Shown in pieces: positions 46,513 through 58,182 of a DNA stretch of 64,000 nt. Numbering within the stretch: position 1 is the stretch's first letter; each line of letters starts with the position of its first letter. Both the position numbers and the translations under genes were made by a program. The stretch is from Galerina marginata. Taxonomy: Eukaryota > Basidiomycota > Agaricomycetes > Agaricales > Galerinaceae. Location of the stretch: positions 4,216,001 to 4,280,000 of the forward strand of contig JAECYW010000001.1 of assembly GCA_023014335.1 (NCBI GenBank), given 5' to 3'. Below the pieces are notes generated by a model. The model saw only the letters and a list, made by a program, of their open reading frames with translations, had not been told where the DNA came from and did not search any database.

Positions 46513-48015
46513 TCATATCATGAAGTAAAACGCCTTAGAATTTCTACCATCGACTATGAATTTGACGTTGACGCAGCTCGTGGTAGACTCTCTGAGCAGC
46601 ATTGCCTCTTTCTCGATGATTTCTTCATCCTCCTCCGGGACTAACAGATGCACCACCGAAATCGAGCTCAAAGTAAGCATTAATTTACTACCTGAGCCCT
46701 GAGGTTGGAGAGCCCTATATGTCGCCAAATCGTTTCGTACTCCAACCATCTGTAAAACGTGGCATCCGCTCACGGACCCTATTCTGAGGTTTTCCAGTGA
46801 TGGAAGAAGCTCTCCTTGAGCAATTTTCGTCAACGTCGGCAAGTTGAGATGGAGGCCCTGGCCGAGGACCAATGTCTTGACAGTCGGAATCGCTGCGAAC
46901 AGACTCTCCATCTCGGCGGATGGGATTATTCGGTGTGGGCGTTTGGGTAGATGTTCTGAATCGGCATTTGTAAGTGCGAGGGGGAATGAAAACGGGAGAA
47001 AGCTAAGATATTCGAGTTGACATGTCGTTTCAATCAACGGCATGTATAAGCCCAAATCCCACCCCGTCTTCATGTTTTGATTCTTCACCTGAAACGAAAC
47101 AAGCGCTGGGAGAATTAGGGCCTTGAATATCCGGCAGTCACGGTCGGCATCAATGAGTATTAGCTGGAGCCCTTTCAAGAAATTGGCCACAATTGGAGTA
47201 AAACCTGAAAGCGCTCGATCATGCGGTATAATAACCCTAGTCGACTTCGTGAATTTTATTCGAAAAATGGCGTCCAGTAGCGACAGCGAGGTCATATCGA
47301 TGATGTGGAGAAAAGCATGGGGCGACATTGCTGTTGTCCCAAGGTAGAGGTGCGTTAATTGTCTCCAGGGAAGCCGGAAACTGTCTGGGTGAACCGGCAT
47401 GGCATTGAGAATGCATAGCTTGACTTCTTGAAGGCACGGTAGGTTCCGAAATACGTTGAATATCGCAAACTCCCAGCCGTGGAACTTGCATTGGCGTGTG
47501 TCCAAATGATTCGTGAGGGTAATGTCGACATATTGCAAGGAAATAAATCCCCAGGTGGGAATGGTAAGAAAAGAGCGGACGGTGGCACTGGTGGCGAGGA
47601 CACACTTGAGCGAAACAATTCGCGGCGCGCAGGGGAGGATGACGGTATCGACGACGCAGAACCTTCCAGCACCATATACTACGTAATGGGGCGGCAACGT
47701 TGTGGTATGGAGGTCCAGGTCGGTCTCAAACTCGATGTAGACTAGGACGCCTAGCGACCTCTGAAGCCACGTCCGCGCCAGATTTTCCAGGCGTCCTGGG
47801 ATTTGCGATATCACAGGGAGGAAATTGACCCATGTCCAAAACTCGGGCGTGAACTGAATCAAGTTTCGCCACCTGTGGCTAACCAACATCAAACTCTCTC
47901 TGTCGTCGGACTGGCGAGGTGGAACAAATGCAGGACCGTTGAAGTGACAGCGAAAAATTCCAAGCAGGATGGGGTCTGGAAGGTTCATCGCCAGGAGCGA
48001 TGTGGGCTTGGACAT
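46513..48015 (-). CDS. F-box-like domain protein, intronless
   Basis: Single frame of 500 codons. The N-terminus (MNLPDPILLGIFRCHF..., then ESLMLVSHRWRNLIQFTPEFW, about residues 9-65) is the F-box-like type common in Agaricomycetes, with the VSHRWRNLIQ...TPEFW signature. The rest is leucine-rich with repeats such as LPSLENLRIGSVSG. It would act as an SCF adaptor by family analogy; target unknown. A second in-frame methionine (residue 10, MNLPDP) may be the true start. There is a poly-A-rich stretch about 50-80 bp upstream. It is unrelated in detail to the other three F-box genes of the window. Confidence 0.78.
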   Translation of the reverse strand: MSKPTSLLAMNLPDPILLGIFRCHFNGPAFVPPRQSDDRESLMLVSHRWRNLIQFTPEFWTWVNFLPVISQIPGRLENLARTWLQRSLGVLVYIEFETDLDLHTTTLPPHYVVYGAGRFCVVDTVILPCAPRIVSLKCVLATSATVRSFLTIPTWGFISLQYVDITLTNHLDTRQCKFHGWEFAIFNVFRNLPCLQEVKLCILNAMPVHPDSFRLPWRQLTHLYLGTTAMSPHAFLHIIDMTSLSLLDAIFRIKFTKSTRVIIPHDRALSGFTPIVANFLKGLQLILIDADRDCRIFKALILPALVSFQVKNQNMKTGWDLGLYMPLIETTCQLEYLSFLPFSFPLALTNADSEHLPKRPHRIIPSAEMESLFAAIPTVKTLVLGQGLHLNLPTLTKIAQGELLPSLENLRIGSVSGCHVLQMVGVRNDLATYRALQPQGSGSKLMLTLSSISVVHLLVPEEDEEIIEKEAMLLRESTTSCVNVKFIVDGRNSKAFYFMI

Positions 48016-50462
48016 GCTGTGTACAAGAAAGGCGACGTCAGAATGATGTTAAACTATCAAGGAAAAAAAAATGGGAGCACAAAGCAATGGAAAAAAACGA
48101 GAGCAAGCCCTCCTGCTTCCTCTAGGCTTCTTTTTCCTTCCTCGAAAGCTGGGAGTGGCACTTACAGTTAGAAATGTATTCTTCGGGGGAGGGAATCACT
48201 GCGACGACGAGGGAAAGGGTTTTCGGAAGGTGATAAATGAAGAAAGGGTTGGCTTTGGTATCCTGCAGCTGCATGTTGGACGCTAGGGTAATTGGAAAAC
48301 CTTAATTTAGAAAAAAAACTTTCCACCCCAATAGTACACGAACGGAATTTCCCGATCGTGAATGCCGCTTTTCTCACGAAATGACTGGGTTCCTCTTTCT
48401 TTTCTAGGGAGATTCTGAACTTACTTCGCCCTGCCGGGTCGAAAACGAGGAAGAAAGGATGTCCAGCATTTTGCATCAATTACCCGACAATTGACAGGTA
48501 AACAGGTTGTTCCTGTGCACGAGGCAGGATGGAGGGATGCATAAATGGTTGAATTGGGGGTACCCAGTTGAGGTTTTTTGTTGAGGCCTCCATATTATGT
48601 GAGGTAATTTGGAAATAAATTCGGAAGAAAGAAAATTGGGACGAGGCTTTACTACTTGGTTCAGTCTATCTAGTGACAAAGAAGTGCATGCAATCCTGCA
48701 GGGTAGTGGGGTTTTACCTTAATTAATTGTACCCACTGAACCTAAATGGAGTCACGAAGCCTCGCCGCAAGCAGGCGGCGAATCGATGAAAAGCTACTGT
48801 TTCAGCCAAACGGCTAATAACGAAAGCTATCTCCCGTCACCAAATGCAATGCTTCTCCCGAGAAAATGATATTCAGTCCCAATCCAGTCAACCATTTTCC
48901 TTCTACCACTTTTGCTTCTATGGCTATTTGTACTGCCTAACCGGTATATTAACTGAAGTAGAAACCCAACGTTCCAGCTTAGTTGAACCTTCGGTTCGAT
49001 AACCGGTCCCGTATTCCCATTTTTATCTATCCCGGTATCTATTTTTATGGTCGCCATCCCGATTACAAGTGTAGGTACTGGAGGATCTACAGTAATTTCT
49101 GAGTAAATTACTGCGTAATTTTTATGTTCGTATCTTCTCCAAATTTCTTTTCTTTAATGTACTGTGAGCAACTCCCTATTTTCGTGCAGCGAGAATAAGC
49201 TGTCGGGGCCGCACCGTGACGGTGCCAATTTTCACCGGTGGCACGGGCTTTGCGCAGATTCATGTATGTAAGATTGGATTTAGACGTGATCTATTCGAAC
49301 CAGGGATCTCCTTACTTGCCTTTCTGCTTCCAGCGATTGACTGACATAATCCCACGGTCGAACTGTTCCGCTAAGCGCCCGCGATTCGCGTTAGCCGGCA
49401 GCCAATCATTGAGATCACTCTGAGGGGCACTCACGGCACTTTTTTCAAGCTTCGAAGGTCAGTGTTTTAGTAACTTATGTTCCTCTTCCTGGTGTTGAAA
49501 TATACGCCGACTGAGTGATAAAGGTCGGGATGCGCAGCGGGGAATGTACATAGAAGATTTGGCGTCTATGTGAAATAGCCAGAATTTGTGATACAGTGAG
49601 CAAGGAGAGGCGGCGCTTATCACCGTGAAATGGCAATTCAGAAGCACGATGTATTCATCATGAGGTAGAAACTTGGAGAGTTTTAACAAAGCGAACTCGC
49701 ATTCAGGGACCAGTCTTGACCAGTCCTAGTAGGTCTGTTGGCGGCTCTCCGTGAAAGTTAACATGAACTTTCTAAGGGGCTAACATCATGGCTTGAGTAT
49801 TTTTTATTTACATGCACCGCACCATTCCGTGAGCAGGTTTACAATTATTCTGGGTGCATAAATTTCATTCAGCCACTCAACCATCAATATGGCATTGTAC
49901 CGCCTGCGGTCGTCTATTGTGTTATTGGCATTGATATGTTCGATGACGCCTACCTTAAAAAGACCGTCTCAATTGGGAACTTCAATTCAATATCGAAAGG
50001 TCGAAACTATAACTTACTTCGTTGGATAAAATTGCAATGGGGGTAGCAAATTCGTCAACCACGAACACTTCCATGTCAGGCGACAGCCTGACGAATGGAA
50101 ATCGAGGCCCATTCAATTGTCACCTGACGTCCTATGGAACTCAGTAGAACAGCTTTTCTGCGCCCCTTTCGGTATCAAACACATGCGGTGGATCGTTCTA
50201 CGTTTTCTTGGCACAAAGAATCTTTCCGCAGAAATCCCGAAAACTGTAGAAAGCATGTCGGTTTGGCAAGGAAATGCCTACGCGCCGATGATGAAATGAT
50301 CTGTGATTCACCCTCGTACTCTTTAAGAAAATCAATAGTGGGCGTAGACGGAATTAACCTTTGATCCACCACGAAACTGGGGACGTCAAAAGCCGATATC
50401 TTCGACATTAAAGACGGGAACACTCTTTCTAGCTTGACAGTAACTGTTCTCAAATGCCTGCT
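48016..50462. other. Gene-poor stretch before the DUF4360 pair
   Basis: No confident gene. Two points may matter. At 49889-50029 a short frame (MALYRLRSSIVLLALICSM...) looks like a signal peptide without a recognisable mature part. At about 50041-50299 an open stretch reads QLFCAPFGIKHMRWIVLRFL without family match; it could be a further exon of the same small gene. A GCACCGTGACGGTGC palindrome lies near 49211-49225. Confidence 0.35.
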
Positions 50463-51438
50463 ATGTTTTCTTGGTGGTCCATCGTTGTATGCGGCTTTTG
50501 GGCCTTTGGAATATTCGCTCAAGACTACAAAATGTGAGCCCTCTGTCCTCTCATTAGTATTGCTATTGAATATCGCGTCATGGGCAACAGAACAGATTAT
50601 ATTGTAGCTGGAACAGGGTGCCCGCCGGGGACGGCATCTGCTACGATATCTGGTTGGTCGTTGTTACCGCTTTCAACTGCAAGAATGCCAACCGTGTGGT
50701 TTAGCTACGGGACAAAGCCTCTCTTTGAAATATACCACTTTCCAGGCAAATGCTGGTCCAGGTTTTGGCTTCAGTGACAATAGAAAGAATTGTCAAGCAA
50801 CTCTAGTCGTTCAGTGGGTAATTTTATCCTTATGGGAATCTATACATTATTAAGAACGATTTTTAAATCAGAGTTCCGACTGGCTACCAATTTGCGTTGA
50901 ACAGATTCACCTACGTACGGTGAGCTTTCATAATTCGGCGAAATTTGAGGCTGATCTATGACCTTACCCTGAAGAATAGCCAATATGCCCTTGATTACGG
51001 TGTGGCTGCAACATATACAACGACTTACTATTGTGCGTCAATTTCTGCATGAATTTGTAGCTAAAATGGTTAATGAGCGGTAGTCCAATCAAGCCTTAGC
51101 GAGGGTATAGCTGGAGGGAATATTACCGGACCAGCTGCTAGTAGTAGGCTAATCCATGTTGTGTCTCTTTTCTGCTTAATCTTATACGCATTACAGGATC
51201 AAGAAACCTTTCTAACCCATCGAGCCCCGCGGTGTGGAGTTCTTGTGGAGAAACGTCTCTTGTCAACATCAACGCAGCCGTCCGGGTATCTAACAGCGCA
51301 AATACAGACAGCTCTGGGCATGTAACTTTCAGGTCCCTAGTCGTTCCGGTGAGCATCTTCCCTTTGCTAATGATTTATTTCTCATTTATTTTCTTCGTGT
51401 TTACTTAGCCGAGCAGTTTTACCTGGAGAACGTGTTAA
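50463..51438 (+). CDS. DUF4360 secreted protein, copy A
   Basis: Eight exons give about 190 aa. A short signal peptide (MFSWWSIVVCGFWAFGIFA) leads into ITDYIVAGTGCPPGTASATI, then QANAGPGFGFSDNRKNCQAT, VPTGYQFALNRFTYV, RQYALDYGVAATYTTTYYF, a linker with GGNITGPAA, and PAVWSSCGETSLVNINAAVR, ending SSFTWRTC. GCPPGT, NRKNCQ, SSCG and the final WRTC are hallmarks of the DUF4360 family, with cysteines likely forming two disulfides. Function unknown; such proteins are small secreted beta-rich proteins of fungi. Intron positions mirror those of copy B 1.4 kb downstream. One donor near 51331-51355 is ambiguous. Confidence 0.75.
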
Positions 51439-52862
51439 TGGATCTGTTTTTCTTTCATTCCATAAATCACACTTTGACACTGAACGAGGCGCTGAGTGAA
51501 CGATTAATCGGGTGTAAATTCTATGTATATACAGTAGGCCCAGCATTATGCATAACCCGCTTGTCATCTGTACGATCATTTGGAAACGCGCGTTTCGATG
51601 GCATTCATAGTATCTAGGTGCTAATGTGCTAAGCTGCCGAAACTTGCTAGAGTCCTCGTGGAACCTTAGGTGAACAAAACGAAGACCTGTCTGCACGGGT
51701 AACGTGCTTCAGAATCCAGGACCAGTTGGTGGCGATAACCATCCTCAGAGGCGAAGACTAATCCGACGACTAATAATCCACACTGACAAAATAAGAGAAG
51801 GAGATCTATATGTTTCAAACTATAAGAAAAGAGGAAGCGTTCAAGTTCCGTGTCGAGCTTAATATGAAGAGATAAGATTAGATGTTCCCTTCTCGGAGTC
51901 AATATACTGATCATGCGACAGGCGGGCACGCGATTTATTACTCCCATTTCTGTGGCTTCCGAAAAGCAGTAAGTAAGCAGTGATCGTAAGAGATGTGTTT
52001 CGGACAAGAGAAGCCGGGAGCTTCCCCATGCTGGACAGTGGAAATAGAATGTTTTTATTGTCGAGCGCCAAGACCTCGTCGGATGGCTGTAGCATCACGC
52101 CTGAAATTTAAAACAATTCAACTTGTAGGTGCTGTGTGGTATTTCGGAAATTCTTTGGAACAAGTTGTTCACTTCTTGCTTACCGCGAGCTCCTAATTGC
52201 TCGCTCCCCTCCAGGACCGCTCGTATTTGTGCCGACAGCCGTGTCGGAACATCTTCCGCATGACGCCTTCCTTCTGAGCCTGTTAACCGTTTCGAACCTT
52301 GCGCGCCTCCAGAGTTTTTGCGAGCAAAGCTCTTGGTTGATTTATCCCCGATGCCGTTAAACTTTTGAATTGGGGATTTATTTAATCAAAAGTATGCAGA
52401 GACATTTCTTGAATTCTGAATAGAAATTTCTGATCGCCCGTGTGCCAGTGGACCGTTTCGCACAATAACGCACATGCTTGCAAGAAGTCTGTTCCTTGGG
52501 CGTTCCTTTGGCCATAGCATCCGTCTTTGCAATTGTGCGCATGGATTTCCGTGATTACTTACGCCTGTAAGTGACAGAATATTTCTGATAGGAATCAAAC
52601 CTACCTAGATGTCTGTGTCAGACGTCGAATTTGGGACCGCTTTGGACGTTCGGGATTCATTTCATGACAGCTCTTGGCAGGAAAGGTCACAATTAGAAGA
52701 CCCGACCTATCTTCCATCTGTCGGTCAGAATACCGGACGGAGGCCGCGCTGTGATGCACTCTCTATCCATGTCCCTCGGATTTCTGTCGAAGTCACTAGT
52801 CCCTCTACACAAGAAAAAGTATAAAGGCAACAAAATTTCAACGGATTATTTCATCAGTTGAA
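51439..52862. other. Spacer between the two DUF4360 genes
   Basis: 1.4 kb with no recognised gene. Plus frames near 51993-52360 and 52609-52824 are short and lack family features. The last 60 bp hold the probable promoter of copy B. Confidence 0.4.
52820..52826 (+). promoter_or_regulatory. TATA-like box of DUF4360 copy B
   Basis: TATAAAG, 37 bp before the start codon at 52863, followed by an A-rich leader. No other gene overlaps here. Confidence 0.45.
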
Positions 52863-54014
52863 ATGTTCAAGCTCTTAGTACTTGGCGCGAATTTGCTGAC
52901 TTACGCCTTGAGCGCGCTCGCAATTCCTCAAAGGAACAGTGGCGGCGATCCCGTCAATATTCCCGTTACTGTCCCAGCTCCACCGGGTTTTAATATGTTA
53001 GGCATTATTTTACCATACCTGCTGGCATTGACTAATGTCGTTCGCAGAACGAGCCTTGGAGTGAATGGCTCAGGGTGCCCTCCAGGAACGGCTTACTATC
53101 TACTTAACGGTGCGTTCTGACTTGCTTGAACCCACCAGTACTAAATCACAATCCTTTTAGTTGACCGAACTGCGGTAACTGTTACATTCAGCCAATACTA
53201 CGCGGAAGGCGGTCCTGGCATTGCGATCAGCCAGAATCGTAAGAATTGTCAGTTGACATTCGGTGTGAGGTATGTTCTATCACACAATTAAACAGGAATT
53301 TATTCATAAAGCGGTTACAGCGTCCCTCCCGGCTTTACATACGGAATCGCGACGGTCGACTACGTCAGTCTTTAGTCCTAGTCGGTTCTATAAATATTCA
53401 CTAACCACTGGCTTTATTTAGCGCGGGTACTATCAACTTGATTCTCAGGTTACGGCCTCCCAACAATCCATTTACTACTGTACGTTTTCTTGGTCATTCC
53501 ACTCCGACATGAACTAATTTGGTATTCGAAGTCCAAGGAGTTTTAACTCAAGGTACGATTTCGCAGGCCAATTTTACAGAACTTCTATTCTAAAAATGCA
53601 CAAGCCACTGCGCGCTCCGACCTTGTCGGACCGGTTGACGGTAAGTTCTCGACTTTCGTTCTAGAGCTCAACGCGAAGCCTGATGGTCCAAAAATAGGCA
53701 AGGATTACACCTACCGTGACACATTCGACCTGGTTTCCACCGTTCTTGCACCTTGCGGAGTCTCCTCCGTTCTGAACATTCAGAGCGACCTACGCGTAAG
53801 CAACGCTAAGAACACCAAGGGAAGCGGATATATTGCGACGGACTCGGTTAGTATAGATATAATCTGTTCATATTTTTGGTCCTCATGTTTCTATCCTTGC
53901 TTCCTAGGTCGACACCCAGCTTACCACTGTGAGTTCACGATTGACTTTTCAGTTGACGGTCACTTATCACTCGTTTTTCAGACATTCAACTTCCAATGGC
54001 AGACTTGCAAGTAG
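52863..54014 (+). CDS. DUF4360 secreted protein, copy B
   Basis: Ten exons (first 52863-52996, second 53048-53109, third from 53161; last ends at the TAG at 54012) give about 225 aa. A signal peptide (MFKLLVLGANLLTYALSALA) is followed by a linker with PVNIPVTVPAPPG. The DUF4360 body contains LGVNGSGCPPGTAYYLLN, GGPGIAISQNRKNCQLTF, VPPGFTYGIATVDY, RGYYQLDSQVTASQQSIYYF, GKDYTYRDTFDLVSTVLAPC, LNIQSDLRVSNAKNTKGSG and the final FNFQWQTCK. All cysteines typical of the family are present. Likely a secreted cell-surface or extracellular protein; role unknown. Introns share positions with copy A, so the two arose by tandem duplication. Confidence 0.85.
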
Positions 54015-55198
54015 CGGTGCAATTTCCATTGAAGGGCTTCGAATTCCATCTTAGCATTTGAATATCTCCCTGCTATTGTTTTGTAAATCAATGTCTATAA
54101 ATCAACGAATGCAAAGCACTGTATCACTGTATCATTATCTTGGCTGTGACTTTGAGCTCTGCGGCCATGGCAGCTCAACGTTCACCTTAGGCCAACCTCG
54201 AAATAGAAAAGTGAGATTCGGGTCGTCCGAATAATATGGAGGACAATAATAAATAAATTAGCAGGAGTAAATCGCTCTCTTACCTTGCTCGATACGCAGA
54301 CCATCCAAGAAGGTTACAAAGATTTATTTCGCCACTGCCACGCTGAAAGGTGGAAGGTTGCCTGGGTTGTTATAGGCATAAAACCCGTGTTACCGGTTTA
54401 CCTGTGTCCGCCGTTCAAGTTGCGCACTCGAGGTAAACCAAATGAATTTGCCTCGAGGCAACGTCAATAATCTTCGAGGATCGAGTTACATTTCTGGGGT
54501 GCAGTACCCACTGGACGAGAATTCTATTCTATGAATTGGTCAGAATTGGTCGGCATAAGTTCAGGTTATGTTCAACATGGTACTGTATTTCTATGTAGCA
54601 AACAAGCTCGAAATAATGGTGATAATCAGAGCTTTTCGACTATTTTAGAGGAGGTTGCTTGAGGCAAGGTATTCGAATGATCGGACAGAGCCCCTCACGC
54701 TAGTTCTCCGACAACAACGCCTTCATGGAGAGCTCGGTGTGAGTGAGTGAGTTTCTAGGCGTGCTTCGTCGAACAAGCCTCATGGTTTCCTGCAACCAAG
54801 GTCGTAAATGGTGTTGATTATATTGAAAGGAGTGTCGAACGGGCCATGTTCCGTTTGTATTTTGAGCGGGCTTCATGACGCCGTATTTCGTATACTCCGA
54901 CGACCCGTTTCGAGTGTCCTTTCCGGCGACCTTGCTTTTTAATTATACAGAACGTCTTAATTAGCCGTCGTGATCTTGTCATTTGGAGATCTCGAGAATG
55001 GAGAGTGGGTAAATGGAGATAAGATAATTGGCCACCATCCCTGGAATTGTTAATTTCAATGTCCGCATGCCCGGTCGCGACGCGACGCGCGCGCTCACGT
55101 GATAGTTGAACCTGAATGGATCCGGTATTCTTACCCGTTACTCCGCCTACATTATTGTCCTTTCTCCTTTCTCTTTTCCCTCTCTTTCACTTTCCACC
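54015..55198. other. Intergenic region before the NIMA kinase
   Basis: 1.2 kb without a convincing gene. The last 100 bp before the kinase are pyrimidine-rich (CCTTTCTCCTTTCTCTTTTC), a common fungal promoter feature. Confidence 0.45.
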
Positions 55199-58182
55199 AT
55201 GACTTCTTCCGCTTTTCTCGAAAATTATGAACCGCTGGACGTTATCGGGAACGGCTCTTTTGGGATCATTCGCAAAGTTCGACGGAAATCAGACGGATTG
55301 GTGAGCATTGGCGTGCCACTTTGGAAGATTTCATGTTAACATTCTTCGACAGGTTTTCGCGCGAAAGGAATTGAACTTCGAGAGGATGAGTGAGCGAGAT
55401 AGGAAGCAAATTGTAGCAGAAGTGTACGTCGTAAATCTTCTACTCTGGAACCTCTAGCTCAACCGCACGCAGAAACATACTCAAAGATCTTCATCACGAC
55501 CACATTGTACGATACCACGACAGATACGTCGACAGAGACGCTGGAATTCTCTATATTGTCATGGAATACTGCGGTGGAGGCGATCTGTCTACCGTCATCA
55601 AGCAAGCTACGAAACAGAACCGGCCGATACCAGAAGACACCATTTGGCATTACTTCCTCCAAATCCTCCTTGCGTTACATCACTGCCACCACCCGAACGG
55701 TCACACGAGATCAACCAGCGGCTCCACCATTACTGGGGCCTCGCTTGAGGCGGAACCTAGTTCACGTCGAGTCCAAGTCCTTCACCGCGACCTGAAGCCC
55801 GATAATGGTGCGTGTAGTCTGTTTTTCCGCGACGATCAATTTCTCACAACATACTAGTTTTCCTCGACGAGAATAACTCCGTCAAACTAGGCGATTTTGG
55901 CTTGTCGAAGGCGCTCGCTCAGGCGAGCTTTGCTAACACCTACGTCGGCGTATGTTTTGTTTCCCTATATTTTCAACAAGCTGCGGCTTACAGTTTGCCC
56001 TAGACTCCATATTACATGTCACCTGAACTCATGCAAGAGAAGGCCTACGACTCTAAATCCGATATCTGGTCCCTAGGTTGCCTCATATACGAGCTCTGTT
56101 CCCTCAAACCCCCCTTTTACGAAGCGAAAACGCATTCTGAGCTGAGCATTTTCATCCGGTATGATTTCGTTGTTCTCGCCTTGGCTAGTGCTCACAATCG
56201 TCGTAGAAATGGTCGCATACCTCCCTTGCCAAGAGGCTACTCGCAGGCGCTAACTTCCGTCGTCAAATCCATGCTTAACCTAAACGTACATTTTTTGCTC
56301 TTTATAACTTGACATTTGCTTAATCTCTCATTTTCCAGCCCGCCATGCGTCCGTCTGCGGCGCAACTTCTCCAACATGAACGCCTCGAACTGGTCTACAA
56401 GGTTGCAGAAACGGAAAGGATGTACGTTAGATACCCTCCATCTTTATCGAAGGTTATTAATTCGCGTTATCTTAGGCTTTCTACAGTAAAGGAACACCGT
56501 GCTGCTATAACAGCTAAGGAACGCGAGGTTCTGGCCCGAGAGAAGACACTCCACGAAAACGAACAGCGGCTAGCCTCCCTCCTCGATCAAAAGGACCAGG
56601 AAATCGCTTCTCTTCAGCAATTCGTCCGTCAATTGCAGGATGCCCACCAGTTCTCTCACCATAAAGTCGAACTCGTCGTTAAGGAGGCTGTGGCGAGACG
56701 TGAAGACGAATTGCGTGTCCTCGTCATGAAACGCGAAGAGGAGGTCGCCATTGCCATTTCGAAACGAGAAGAGGAAATTATGGACGCTGTTCGCGCCAGG
56801 GAAGCCGAAGTTGACGCTGCTAGTGCGATGAGAGAGGAGATCATCAAGCAGGAGCTCAACGAACGGCTTCAGTGGGTTCTGAGTAAGGAGAACGAGCTGC
56901 GGTTGGAAGAGACGCGGCTGGAGGAAGTCAAGGCGGAAATGGCGGCATATATGAAGAAAATGGAACTGACCATGACCAAAGGTACACTTTTTTACAATTC
57001 ATTTGTCGCTTCTGCTCAGTTTATGCACATTTAGGTTCAGGGCGGAGGGCAAAGGCCCCATTAGAAGAAGTGAAAAACCTACTACTCAAACCTCTTCAAC
57101 AGGTGGCTCAGGCAACACACGAACAGCAACGGCTGCGCAAATTCGACGGCCAAGCGACACCCCGTTCGAAAGCCGCTCAAGATACCCTCGAGACACCCGT
57201 TACGCGACCTGCTTACTCCGACTACATTGCCTCCGCCATGAAGGGTGTTGTCCTTACTTCCACTGGCGAAACCCTCACCACGCCAAAACCTGCCGATTTG
57301 GCAAACCTTTTCGAGCGTTCGCCCAAGGTGGGCTTGAACTTCAACAAGATCTTCGACTTCGAAGAGAACAGTACCGTGGAGAAGCTCTCAGCCCCCCGCC
57401 ATGATGGTTCAGACAGCGAGGACGAACCTGATGATTTACCACTCGCACTCAGCCCAATTTCTCGAAAGGAGAGGGAGATAAACAGAGCAGCTGATAGTCA
57501 ACACGACGAAGGGGACGATTGGCAAGAAATTTTGTCGTCTTCGACCACTAGCGTCCCAGTGGTCTCTCAGTCTCTCCCTCCCACCCGCATCCGTCGCCCA
57601 TCCATCCGAACCTCTGCCCGATCTGCTCCTGCCCGGTCAGCGACACTTACCTCCGATCCTGTTGCATCCTCGTCACACACCCAACCTAAACCATTACCTC
57701 ATCCGCACCTCCGTTCCTCGACCAGCAACTCGAACTTGGCCGCCCCTTCAGTTACCCGCGCTACCACCTTACCTATCCCTACGCCCCGCAATCATCCCTC
57801 GCCGGAATACGACTTTGCAGACGAGGAGAATCTGCCCAGTCCTTTCCTTAAGCGAGTCGATAAGCAGGGCACTGCGAAAGCAGCCACTTCGACTTCGATG
57901 ACAACAGCTCTCACCTCCGATTTACCCTCAGGCTTATCAAATCGGGTGAAGAGGCGCGGAAGCAGTGGTTTATTGCTCAGAACGGTCGCTGCAGCCAACA
58001 ACGCCGGACGACGCAGCCATTCGATTTCCACCATGCCCAACTTCGATGCCAGCGCAGATAATACACCTCCGTCGTCGTCAACTTGTATTTCTACTACAGA
58101 GTCAACGGAAATAGCTCGACCGTCACTAGCGAGTGCACGGAAGGCTAGCGAGGAGGCGAGGAAGGCACTCCTGCGACCTTGA
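55199..58182 (+). CDS. nimA: NIMA-related (NEK-type) serine/threonine kinase
   Basis: About nine exons, roughly 860 aa. The kinase domain (about residues 10-300) has all key residues: glycine loop [12 protein letters not shown], lysine in [23 protein letters not shown] and [12 protein letters not shown]. An insert of about 30 residues, rich in Ser/Thr ([20 protein letters not shown]), precedes HRDLKPDN, as in other fungal NIMA proteins. A long coiled coil follows (about 315-475, [19 protein letters not shown], then [20 protein letters not shown]). The C-terminus is Ser/Pro-rich with basic patches, the regulatory tail. NIMA drives entry into mitosis and chromosome condensation in Aspergillus; yeast KIN3 is its homologue. 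The start is the ATG directly after the pyrimidine tract. Confidence 0.92.

Noticed and set aside
49270..49310. GGTTCGAAT-like tRNA T-loop on the minus strand
   Set aside because: The bases around it do not form a T-stem, and no anticodon or acceptor stem can be drawn nearby.
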